Shown here one piece after another: positions 23,100 through 33,760 of a stretch of DNA of 64,000 nt. Source of the stretch: Pseudevernia furfuracea (Eukaryota > Ascomycota > Lecanoromycetes > Lecanorales > Parmeliaceae); the NCBI GenBank assembly GCA_022315425.1, contig JAIUPT010000042.1, forward strand, positions 248,001 through 312,000. The letters run 5' to 3'. Numbering within the stretch: position 1 is the first letter of the stretch; each line of letters opens with the position of its first letter. Below the pieces are notes generated by a model, which saw only the letters and a list, made by a program, of their open reading frames with translations, ran no database searches and was not told where the DNA came from. The position numbers and the translations under genes are program-made.

Positions 23100-23556
23100 A
23101 TGCCTCAATCAGGCCAAACAAGCCGTTCGACCTCGTCCTACTCTTCAGGAAAGATCCCTCTATCATGCCAGTCCGGTATGTATCCCCCACTCGGTGTCGC
23201 AGCACCGTCCCTAACCAAGTTTCACAGAGTCCAAACAACGCGTCACCTATGATGCCGCCGGATACGACGACAGGTACCCCGAGCCAAGATACGCTTCAAG
23301 CCCAAGTGATCCACGCTCCGCATCCTCTAGCAAGTCTTCCAGCAGCAAATCTGGCCGGTCTTCCAAGCCGGACAAGATACCTCTCTCGATCAGTCAAGGC
23401 TCCTCTTCGCGGGACGAGGGGAGGTCCAAGAAAGAGGACGTGCGTTACTACCCTAATAGCTTCCTCGATGCCCAGCCCCAGAAGAAGCCTTTGTCATGCC
23501 AGACGAAGGAGAGGGATGTGAGGTACTACCCGGATTCAGCTTACTACCGAAGATAG
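23100..23556 (+). CDS. Small Ser-rich disordered protein
   Basis: Two exons, 23100-23175 and 23228-23556, with a 52-nt intron (GTATGT...TTCACAG), giving about 134 residues. The protein is dominated by Ser/Lys/Arg (SSSKSSSSKSGRSSKP) and lacks a signal peptide or membrane helix. Two copies of a DVRYYP(N/D)S motif, each after a Lys/Glu/Arg-rich lead, stand near the C-terminus, which ends in SAYYRR. It resembles other short disordered fungal proteins of unknown role. The spliced frame is preferred because it places the repeated motif and a stop in one frame. Confidence 0.6.
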
Positions 23557-24557
23557 GCCAGGCAACGATGCGGTTTGTCTGGATCTGAATGTCGGCATCA
23601 TTCTTCATGACCGCGCGGCTAGGCTAGAGCTTGACGCTCCATCCAGGCCCACGACAGCAGGCGTTGGTAAACCATCACATCATGCTACCCCAGTTTCATT
23701 TCCATCATTGTTTTCTTTCTTCATCACATAGCGAGCGATTGGCGTCCTGGCTTGGTGCATACACTAGATTAAAAGACTTAGGCGCAAGCCTCTTCTTGCG
23801 AATTGGCGGCATAGTGTAGTAGCGGTAGAGTAGCATACTCCCCCCACTGAAATTCAAACAAAGTTTTCTTTGACTCTTCCCTCGTTTGCTTCACCACGAG
23901 CGAAAAGCAATCTGTAGCTTGCTTAGGGTTAGGGTCCGCTTTGACCGGGCTTGCAGTAGTAGTCTGATTCGCAGAACCTCTATCTAACCTTCTTAAACCG
24001 GCTTAGTTCCTTAATTCATTGGCAAATCCACAGTCGCAAAAACCACAAACCTCTCCTTGAACGGGATTAGCGTACGGCTTTTCCTCGGCTACCTAAGGTA
24101 GTTCCACAGGTTGCGAGCTCCATCCGAGATTTCGGATATGTACCTATGGGTACAAAGTCTAGACGCCTACATGCATCGGAGGGAATAAGGGCATTATTAT
24201 GTACAGAGGAGAAGCCCTGGGTATAGATGTGTCAGAGACGACTGCGAGCGTCCAATCTTGAATACTCTAGTTCTAACGTCGCTATGAGGCGGAATCACTC
24301 TGCTCTGAGATGGCTTCATTGCCAGTACAAAGGTACTAGTACTCTACTCTACACATGCCTCTGTGGGACGAAAACAGCCCAAATCGCGCCCAACCGGAAA
24401 CGGTGCCACGACGACCTCGAATCATCATCATCGGAAAAGGACCTGCGGCAAGATCCCAGCCCAATGCATAAGTCCATGAAAGAGAGCAGACATACCCTGC
24501 CCCCTTCTCGACAACGCACCAGTACTACCCCGCCTGATCTACTCACACACCCCATAT
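23557..24557. other. Intergenic with two telomere-type units
   Basis: No gene supported. TTAGGGTTAGGG occurs at 23933-23944, and the palindrome CTACCTAAGGTAG lies at 24090-24102. Confidence 0.5.
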
Positions 24558-24965
24558 TCAACGCTCCGGCTCGGGTTCGATCTTAATCTCACGCGGCGCT
24601 ACCCAAAACGTAGTATTGAAAGTCCCCGGCCAACAGGCACCTGCGAGTTGGTCGCACGTGACCTAGAAAGCGCGCGCATACCATCAGTATGCGTTGCGTT
24701 CGTGAGACCAATGCGGGGCGGAACTTACAGGCTGAGTGACGCAACAGTAGTAATAGGTGCATTCTTGGTACTCTCCGTCAGGGCACCATTGCTCTTCGTC
24801 GGTGGACATGGTCGTGTCTGGGGCTTGGACGGCGAGGGCGCATTGATCCCGGCATTGGGGCCAGCCAGGGAGGCTGACGTATGTGGGTACGGTGGGTTCG
24901 ATGGGTTCGCTGAGGATTGCTGAAGCGCTGGCGGCTAGGAGAGCGAGGAGTGCTGGGTAATGCAT
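24558..24965 (-). CDS. Small secreted cysteine-rich protein
   Basis: Two exons, 24729-24965 and 24558-24662, separated by a 66-nt intron, give 113 residues. An N-terminal signal peptide is evident (MHYPALLALLAASASA). The mature part has eight Cys: C38, C42, C61, C69, C74, C75, C82 and C89, as an even set that could form four disulfides. Spacing (C-x3-C-x18-C-x7-C-x4-CC-x6-C-x6-C) does not match the CFEM pattern. A single NTT glycosylation site and a charged tail follow. Such proteins are often secreted effectors or surface proteins in fungi; the function here is unknown. The second exon, which supplies the last two Cys, is missed if the intron is ignored. Confidence 0.72.
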
Positions 24966-26373
24966 GCTGGGGTCGGTTTGCGTAGGATCTTCCAAAAGAC
25001 CGAAGTGCGAAGTCGGTGTTCTGCGCTGTTCTTACGCGAAGAGATAATGGAAGGGTTGTAGGTGCTTGCGGGCGAGTGGGACGCAGAAGTTGGATGGCGA
25101 GTGGGTGATGTTATATATGAAATCCGAAAGTGCACGTACGGGCTCTGGCCGGAAACAACTCGACGTTGTTAAGGTGTCACGGCTATGATTGGTTGGGTTT
25201 GACCAATACGAGGCCCCATTTCCAAATACGAGTCTGAACCGCCATGGACTAAAATGCGCAGCACATACGAGCGAGATGTTTCAGGTCTCGACTAGTCAAC
25301 AAGAGGAAATTGATGAATAAGGGGCACGTAATTCCATGAGATTGCTGCAACAACGAAGGACTATGACAAGACCACCTTTCTTGAAATTGGAAGATGGGAA
25401 CAACAACATTGAAATTGAACACGGAGCGCACTAAACATGCGGTACCATTATCCCTGATATTTCGCGTCATCATTAAAATAATAATGAGAAGTTGATGACA
25501 CCGTTCACTTCCAAACCACGTGCAACAGACCAATAATAGGAAGTGGTACCAAGCCACCATTCAACCTCTCAGCTGGAAATTCCATGAGCACATCGAGATC
25601 TCACACCTCATGATGATGTTATCTTGTATCATAGCACAAGAGGAAGCTCCTTGACGATATGTGCACCATCGAAAATACTGTGTCTACATACATAAGGTAA
25701 GGTAGGTACATACTCCTGTCAAGCCGTAGTGTCGTGTTCCCTGCTGCAGCCTGCAGGCGAAGGATGCGCCTCGGGACGATTCCGCTTTCAAGGCTATTTC
25801 TCCGCCAGAAAACAGTTTGGGCAAGGTAAGTAGTGTCTCAACCCCGCATCGGGGATCTATTCCCCACAAAATCCAAAAGCATGAGAGTACCTACTTTATG
25901 AAGTCCCCGATCATCACCATCGATGTACAGCAGTGTCGCCTGAGCGGAGGTTTGAGGGCGACGCTGGTGGCTACCTTGAGGCCGATTGGGGGGGGGTGAA
26001 GATACTGTTTGAGGTTTGAATGATGAGAATAGAGAAACTAAAAGGAAAGACAAAGGAGACCAGGCAAATGACAAACACGTTGGCACGTGAGAGGCTTGGA
26101 CGTACGACCATCTCTGCACCAGAGGTGAACAGTATCACTTGCAGAGGGACACACTCGGTTTATGGAGAGGGTAGTTCCAGGCATGGTTTCTCAAAAATTA
26201 AAATTCGATGACGGAGCTCAAAATTTACGAGTCCAAACGAGCCCTATCCCATACAATCGGCATCGACAACATGATATTTCATCTCGATCCTGACCCTTCC
26301 AAGCCAGACTTCAACCCCTGATGCCTCCGGCGACCCGTCTATGTATTGCCTTTTTAGACATGATACGGACCAT
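24966..26373. other. Intergenic, no gene seen
   Basis: 1.4 kb holding the promoter of the secreted protein (24966 upward) and the 3' flank of the MARVEL gene. A short TAAGGTAAGGTAGGTA repeat is at 25694-25710. Open frames are short and unsupported. Confidence 0.45.
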
Positions 26374-27509
26374 TCATCTTTGTTTTGTGATTTCCGTAGG
26401 TGAGTGCATCTCCGAGACGCCATCTCGGGGCTCAGGATAGCTAGCTTGCTGTGGAACCGAGCCTCCGTATTGCGGCGGGTATTCTCCTTGTGGCGAAGGG
26501 TAATTTTGCATTGGTACATGCTGGCCTTGAGGATATGAGGGTTGGCTTGGATATTGAGGTTGACCTTGAGGATATTGGCCTCCGGAATATGGGCCCTGGG
26601 CCATCGGCTGCTGGGGTGATCCGCCCTGGTTGTACATTGGCTGGCCTGTATATCCGCCCTGAGGGGCCATTTGATTGTTGTACTCAGAGGCGGGCTGCTG
26701 GGTATATGTTGACGCTCCTACTTCTCCCAAGGGCATGCCAGCCTCCTCATTCTTTGTTGGCGCACCGACTGTGGGAGCGGGTGCTGTAATGGTACCAGAT
26801 CTGCGGGATTTGATGATCCAGAAGATATCAGCAACGAGAAAGAGAGCAAAGAGAGCCCTGTCAATTGGTCAGATGTCTGGGTGAGATTGAGTCTTGGGAG
26901 TGTGTACGTACGTCATGACGGCATCAAAAGCCTGCTTCGCCGCAGTCGTCCCACCCACAGTCGTGTCTGAGTCGCGTCTGCTTGGACGGCTCCGCCTCTG
27001 CTCCAGCACGCTCCCTGGCCGTGGCGAATAATCTCGTTTGAAGAAGACAGAGCATAAGCAGGACTCGCTATCGAAGATCACATAGCCTTCGAAAATGCCG
27101 CAAGCGGTGCATAAGTCGGTACAACTATAGCTGGAGGTCGCACCAGCGGCGAGCCAGAAGATGAACATGATGGCATCGAGAGCTAGCTGACCCCATATAA
27201 ACCATGGAAGAAGCCTGGTGGTGCGTGATGGACCAGAGGCGAGCATGAAGTAGATGAGAACGACGAGGGAGATGATAGACTTGGAATTAGAGTCAGCAAA
27301 CGTTCTAGCGACGGATGTGGATATGGACATACGACGGCGAGGTTGTAGTTGAGTCTACCGGGTGAGTCGCATCCTAGGTTGTGGAATGTTGCAGAATTTT
27401 CCGCTGTGATGGCGAGCACGATCAAGGTACAGACCACAGCAACAAGGCGCAGGTACCAGAGCCAGGGGAAGGACCTGGGAGAGGTCTTGTCGCTGGTGTA
27501 GATTTGCAT
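26374..27509 (-). CDS. MARVEL-type four-helix membrane protein
   Basis: Three exons close in frame to 342 residues: 27333-27509, 26912-27279 and 26374-26857. Four membrane helices fit the MARVEL layout: YLRLVAVVCTLIVLAITAE, SIISLVVLIYFMLAS, FIWGQLALDAIMFIFWLAAG and ALFALFLVADIFWIIKS, the last rebuilt by splicing the second intron. The first extracellular loop has NSATFHNLGCDSPG and the third a Cys-rich stretch (SCTDLCTACGIF). The C-terminal cytosolic tail of about 120 residues is Gln/Pro/Gly/Tyr-rich with repeated YPQGQPQYPSQPSYPQG units, disordered and likely phase-separating or scaffold-binding. MARVEL proteins act in membrane apposition and trafficking; exact role is unknown. Confidence 0.78.
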
Positions 27510-28986
27510 ATTGAACAAGTTCGGACGTGATAGAAGGCACAGATGACCAGCGATAGGCAAGTATCAATAGGCGACGACAGCAATACAGAAAAAACAAAAA
27601 TCATGGTGGGCAACGCGCCTTTACATAGACCCTAAGATTGGAACAAATGGATCAATGGTACACAAGGCTATGTGGCGCAGAAAGACGATGTGAACCCAGA
27701 AGCCCAAAGAAGAAAAGCCTGTCGCCCCCAAATGGAAAGATAGTGTGAACTGTTGTCTAGTGTTGCCAGCTGATCAACAAGAGCAGCTCGAAGCGACTGC
27801 GAATCAGCCTCGCGCATGGAGGGTCGAGAACCCATTTTGAGCATTTGCACGTGTCAAAATGACAATGTCCTCGCTTGGAAGTTGGAACGTAGGATACCGA
27901 TACATGTAGAGGCAGAGGGGAATCATCCTCGGATCAATTCTCGTCGCTTTTTCTCGCTCGAAGAGACCATTGATCACTCGAGGAAAACAAATATAAGTAA
28001 GTACCTTACCAATTGCTCCTGCAGAGATGCATTCTTTGTAGTTTGTATGGAGTACCTGGGAGACGGTGAGATGGAATCGAGTAAAGACAAGGCTGAAAGT
28101 CTGAGAAATGGAAGATGAGAGGGCTGAACTTTAGCTTTTCATCTATGCTAGCTTTCGGCTATTCGCCTTTCTGATTGGTACGGCACTCTTGGCATCTCTT
28201 GGCATTATTGGATGCTATGGCCCGAGGGCCCGTCGAGGGGCCGAAATCGAGCGAAAGGAGCGGTTGAAAAGCTTCTTAATAGTCTCCACTACATACTACC
28301 TACCTTACATAAGGTAAGAGGGACACCCCCTTCGAGTAGGAAATACATACACACTAACCCCCTACATAGATACCTTACTGCACATGAGTCCGCCTTTGTG
28401 ACACCACTAGTCCACTATACGCTCAAAGTCCGTTCACTTTCACTTGGCCGAAAGCTAGATGATGTTCTGTTATGCACTCAAGAATGCCATTTACTACCAT
28501 ATGTAGATGCCGTCAGTCCTCTGTCACTGTCCATCTCTACTTCGCATTGACTGCAGGGTCTGAAGATGAGGGTTGCAAGTGATCAATATGCAGGCTGAGC
28601 AGGTTCGCTTTAGCGTCGCGGCTTCAATTTCCATTCTGAGTAGAGTGCCATCCTTTGTATGGGCCGTCATTTCATCCTTCCATCTCGAGCTGTCACCCTC
28701 CTGCAGCCTGCTGGACTCTTGATTGCAGTTCGGGCATCTCGGTCTAGATTTGGACGCGGCTATGTACAGAGCTGAAGAACAAAGAGATGGGTGTGTTGCA
28801 AAGCCTCATATCAGGATCTCAGCCGGTCTAGATTTGCTTGCGTCCTCGGCCTTCATTCCTCCATCGTCCTCCCCCCTCAATGGTTATATTGAGGGTCCTT
28901 CTCTCCTCATGGTATTCTTGCCTGCATATAGTACTCCTGTCCAGCGATTTCTCTGAGATCTACTACGCGCTTGTTGTATTTCCAAT
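27510..28986. other. Divergent promoter and intergenic region
   Basis: 1.5 kb between two divergent membrane-protein genes. It contains no supportable gene. Tandem-like CTACCTACCTTACATAAGG sequences lie at 28296-28316. The 28680-28960 stretch is open in two frames but lacks motifs. Confidence 0.4.
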
Positions 28987-31381
28987 ATGTCACAAACAGC
29001 TGCACCTTTTGTGTATACAGGTCCATGGATCAATTGGTCTCACGGACTCGTCCTTGGCTCTACCATAACCCTCAGTGAGCGCAATGGCGAACTACTCACC
29101 GCGTTCCTCGCTATGTTTGTCACAGCTGCTGGTGCTTCTTGCTGGATAATAATGAGCTTTGCGCTGCATCAGCTCCGCAGCCCACGCGATCCCCAGGACG
29201 GCCTTCATCATCAACAGCAAGCCATTCTCCGTAACTCAGAAAGTCCCTTTGGGATGTCCGTGGAGCTTGCTCGGTTGGTCTGGGTCTGGAGAAAGCATGC
29301 ACTCAAATCTTTCATGCGAACTATACCGCTACTAGCTCTCGCTCTCTTCAATTTTGTCCTGTTTGGTACGTACTTGAGAGGACCTTCCATCGGATACTCA
29401 ACCTACGGTGCAAGGCGTATCGGGAGAGCAAGAGGCTGCTTTTGTTTACCTACGCGTGTCTCTTTAATGTAGTCGTGGTTGTCATCTTCACAAAGCAATG
29501 CTGACCCCCACATTTGTGTAGGTGTTGCTGGTGTATTTTCTTCGGAAGTCACTAAGGCAGCCGGAAATGAGTCGTTGATTAGATCTCCAGATTGCGGATC
29601 TCTCAACTTCATTGGAAATGCTGCCCGCCAGCAGTCTTTAGCTGCCCTTAACTCTATGGACGTTAATGACACCCTTGCGGCCACCACCTACTCGCGAGCC
29701 TGCTATGGAAGTTCGCAGAATCTGCTGCAATGCTCGCAATATCCTCAACAGCAGCTGCCTTGGAAAGTCAACCTGAATGCCACATGTCCCTTTACAAACG
29801 ACCTATGCATTTACGGCGACTCTTCTGCTTATGAGATGGACACCGGCCATATTGACTCACATCAAGCACTCGGAATCAACGCACCAAAGTCTGAGCGGGT
29901 CCAATATCGCAAAGTCACAACGTGTAAGCTACCCCTTCAGCCTTTGATGCTTATCCCTATCGTGGATTGTGTGGCAAGCCACGTTCCGGGAGCAGATCAA
30001 ATCCTGCAAGCTAAGCTTTCTCACGGCTCATTCTTCATCCCGAAGGAAATATACTGATACCGAGAATCACAAGGCTCACCCATCCACACCAGAGGCTATG
30101 CAACAACACTCAATGATACTGATCCAACTGACCTCGCATACGGTGACCTCGTACAGCAGTTCAACTACGGTCCGGTTCTTGGTACAGCCATCGTCAACTA
30201 CACATACCAATTCGACACCAAAAGCTTAGTGGCAAGCAATAGCTACCTGCTCACGTGAGTTCTCCTACTGTGGAACAATCCAGTATCATGACTGATCGTC
30301 TAATTCTAGGTCTATCTCCTATAATGCAGGGCTGGCTAATAACACTTGGTATCCCGTCGATGCCCTCAACCGTACGGACGCCGATGTATCTCTCTTTCTA
30401 CTTGCCCCGAATGCTGTCCATTACGAGGCTCCCGTTACAGACCCGTTCTACGCTGCGACTACCCCTCTGGCCCCCGTGGATGTTGATGGCACCAATTTGA
30501 CGTATTACACATCAGACGGGTTGGTCAACGCTCTCGCCTGCACTGACCAACACCAATACTGCAACCCTACGAACAACCAATGCTCACCCTTGACATCGTT
30601 CACCCTAGCGTCCAATACCCTTTTCGAAAACAGACTCGGCCTCAACCAGGCTCAAATGGTGACCGCATTACGACTTGACCTCATCACTGAATACCTCACA
30701 ACCTACTACAGTGTCAACTCACGTGGAGCCAACGCGTTGCGAGCTTCCGAAACCGTGAACGGACTTGATCAAGTTGCCCTCCCAAACAATCAATGGATGA
30801 CAGAAGTCAGCACCTGGTTTGCCGTCTCCATGGCCAAGCTACAACAAAGAGTCATTAAATACGCTACTGGGCCGGGTTACATACCTGATGCAATGTACCT
30901 GAGTAGACCCGTGGAAATAGAGGAGAAGATGTGCAAGAATCAGATCGTCAGGAGCTCCAGTGGGACCATCTCTTTCTCCGTGTTGGGTCTTGCGATCATC
31001 GTGATCGTTGGCGCTGCGCTCATCTCCACTAGCATAGTTTTGTCAACTGTTATTGGAATTCTGCGCCGATGGTTGAAGTGGAAGGAATATAAGAGTTTGC
31101 AATGGACGCTGGATGGGAAATTACAGCTTCAGAGAATGGCATATGAAGAGGCAGGGCAGGGCCACTGGAGTGGAGGGGCTGATTTAGTGCCAGTCATGAA
31201 GAACGGTGATTTGATAGGGGTGCCCGAAGGAGTTGACACCACACATCCCCGGTTAGGGCGCGGGTGGAGACATTCCGAGAGTGGGACTGTGATCACCGGG
31301 GCACCGGAAATTGAGAGTCTGATGGGTGACAAGGGAACGAGGTCCAAAGTCGAGCCTGTGACTGCGTATCATGAATATTGA
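28987..31381 (+). CDS. Large fungal membrane protein with N-glycosylated ectodomain
   Basis: Four exons close in frame to 677 residues: 28987-29365, 29522-29923, 30074-30254 and 30310-31381. It has membrane helices near the N-terminus (LLTAFLAMFVTAAGASCWII and MRTIPLLALALFNFVLFG) and one near the C-terminus (SFSVLGLAIIVIVGAALIST). Between them is a Cys- and Asn-rich ectodomain (VNLNATCPFTNDLCIYGD, ALACTDQHQYCNPTNNQC) with several NxT/S sites. The basic juxtamembrane segment RRWLKWKEYKSLQWTLDGKL and the short tail would be cytosolic. This is a frequent but uncharacterised Pezizomycotina family. The second intron (150 nt) is longer than its neighbours, but its borders rejoin CSPIHTRGY smoothly. 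Confidence 0.75.
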
Positions 31382-32206
31382 TAGTTGCCAGTCACTCCGT
31401 TGCGTTAACGAAACCTTTTTGAGGGTTTAGGTAGCAGAATCTACGATGATGACTCCGCGTCTTCCTTCAGAAGCCTGTGACTGGTGACAATCTTGCGCCG
31501 TTCCTTCTCTCAAAGCGTGAGGTTCTAGAAGGGATAATGAGACGGAGACTGAACAGTCAACTATTCAGAGAGGCTCTGCTCGCTCTCAGCCAGTACAAAA
31601 CCCAACCCTATCTATCGATAACCTCCTGACTCTCGATTGTAGAATTTTAGTATTACCCATTCTTGGCAGAGCCTACCTCCTCCTTAGTCTCTTCGTCCCA
31701 ATACATGCCCCTCACATGAGTCAAGCCAGGCCCACAGTCGAGATCCTGAATCCCTCCACCCTCTTGTCAAGACAGGGTGAATTTTAAGGTCAGCACGGAA
31801 TTGCTTCTCAAACGACCGCGTCTTTAGACCGAATCGCTTTGTCTGGCCTTGATGGATAATACTGTTGATTGCGGACATCCTACATGGAGACGAGTAATGT
31901 GCAAAATCTGAAAACATTGAACAGGACTTGAGCATCCATTGATGACGCCCGTCGACGGGTGTACATCGATAGTGAGGGCTTTTATTTTCTCCACCCCGTC
32001 TTCTAGTCTAAGATGCAGGGCATAAGGGAGGTGAAGATCCGCGAAAAATCGTTCCATTCCCGCACCGTACCAGACCGAAAACGCAGCAGCAGCTCGATAG
32101 ACCTGTAATTCCCTCCGACAATATCCATGAATGACGGTAGATCGAAACGTACCCGCCTCCCCATGCCACACCCCACACACCCCACTCCACATGCCAACAT
32201 CAACCC
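31382..32206. other. Intergenic between converging genes
   Basis: No gene is supported. Open frames on the minus strand (31684-32192) are short and motif-free. Confidence 0.45.
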
Positions 32207-32677
32207 CTACAGCTCATCCTTCGTCACCCCCTCAATTCCCACCAACTCCGTCTCAAAAACTACCCAAACGACAAAAAGTCAGCAACCTACACCCCCCAAC
32301 AGCCCTCCTCCTCGCACCGCAAACTCACCGAGCGTGCTCCCCGCCGGAATGGGCCCCATGGCCCTCTCCCCGTACCCAAACTCCGGCGGGATCGTCAAGG
32401 TCCTCTTGTCGCCAATGCACATGTCCAGCAACCCCTCGTCCCAGCCCTTGATGACCTGCCCCTTGCCGACGGTGAAGTCCAAGGGTTTGCCGCGGTTGTA
32501 GCTGGCGTCGAATTCGGAGCCGTCGGAGGCGAGGGTGCCGCGGTAGTGGGCGGAGATGCTGTCGCCGCGCTGGGTTTTGCGGGTGCAGGTGTTTTGGACG
32601 GTGTACTCGGTTGTGACTTCGGCGGCGAGGGCGAGGGGGAGCAGGAGGGTGAGGAGGGGGAGGAGGATGGGGCGCAT
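32207..32677 (-). CDS. ER FKBP-type peptidyl-prolyl isomerase with C-terminal KDEL
   Basis: FKBP2-like proline isomerase of 133 residues acting in the secretory pathway. Exons 32329-32677 and 32207-32259 flank a 69-nt intron. A hydrophobic signal peptide (MRPILLPLLTLLLPLALAA) leads. The FKBP fold follows with the active-site residues GDSISAHYRGTL, FDASYNRGKPLDFTVG, VIKGWDEGLL, GDKRTLTIPPEFGYG and, after splicing, STLVFETELVGIEG. The protein ends VTKDEL, an ER-retrieval tetrapeptide, where many ascomycetes use HDEL or HNEL. Without the splice, the retrieval signal would be lost. The GC content of the exon is notably high. Start is the first ATG before the signal peptide. Confidence 0.92.
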
Positions 32678-33760
32678 GATTGGGGTTGTGGTTGCTTATG
32701 GGCCTGGTGGTGCTTCGCTGATGGGTTGGATTGGAGAAGAGGGTTGAAAGGGGCCAGGAAGGATTGAAGTAATTGCACAGATGGATCGTTCAATAATGAC
32801 TTCGAGATTCGAGGACAGATTTTGGTTCGCATGTTCGGCTTTGAATATGCCGTGCCACCTTTCCTCTTCGAGATTAGCCAATTTTGATTAGGTACCTCAG
32901 CACCTCAGGTACCATTTGCGGTGGATGGTCCGGGACAACTCACTTTATGATACCGGCATCCACCAATCCCTCATGTGGATAGACTTAGCAGCGAGACGTG
33001 ATACACCTAGAGCATTGTGCGACCTGCGAGGCAGGGAGCACGACATCAGATTTCGGGGTACGCAAACAATCGACTTCGCAACCTTTCGACAGGACGAATG
33101 GCTATACTGGGAGGATCTCCCAGAGGAGATAGCGATGGCTAGAGAACACTTCCCTAGGCCACCAAGTTCATTCTCTCAGGAGAAAGGGGATCACAGTTCA
33201 GACGGAAACCCTCAGGAAGGCGATCTCACTCTCTAGACCGCAGAGGTCGCTTTTCAAGCATGAGGGAGGGTGTCAAGAGGACACCCTTGGAGGATTCAGT
33301 CAAGCTGAGGACCCCCATGAGCAACCAAGTTCATCATCATTTTTGGCACCGCAATCAGAGGGCTCTGAGGGCATTTCTTGTATTTCATAGCGCACACGAT
33401 TTCATACAGGCGCAGAGGGATCATTTCCAACCACGCAGCGAGGTACCGGGGGCTTTTCATCATCATGTGGGGGCAGGTTCTCCGGAAGAGGTTTGTTACG
33501 ATACATCCGGCTGGGCCTTAGACACCCTCTGCGGGGTAACTCGTATGGTGCCCGGTATGACTCAATCAATCAATCAATCCGCGGTGGATGGCTCGGGTGG
33601 GTATCATCAACCAGGTCTTGCCCCTCTATCACCGCATCTATGCTAGAACATACAAATAGGTTCATTCCTAGGACGCCCTCGCCAGAGCCCAGTTATGACA
33701 GCATTGCCAACTAGCTGAAGGTCATCATTATCCAATACAGTCGCTCATACAATCCACAGC
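32678..33760. other. Intergenic with an unidentified open frame
   Basis: From about 32930 to 33236 (+) a 100-residue frame is open with sensible composition (ETFRQ-like region reading FRQDEWLYWEDLPEEI), but there is no in-frame ATG I trust. Further pieces in other frames follow to 33716. It may be the relic of a gene. A palindrome GGTACCT...AGGTACC lies at 32889-32911, and a LINE-like tail at 33517-33588 (listed separately). Confidence 0.35.
33517..33588 (+). mobile_element. Possible LINE-like 3' tail
   Basis: The block ACCCTCTGCGGGGTAACTCGTA is followed within 25 bp by (TCAA)n-type repeat TCAATCAATCAATCAATC. A near copy exists at 54244-54283. A conserved block with a simple-repeat tail is characteristic of Tad-type LINE 3' ends. 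No reverse transcriptase is present, so only a fragment is claimed. Confidence 0.45.
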
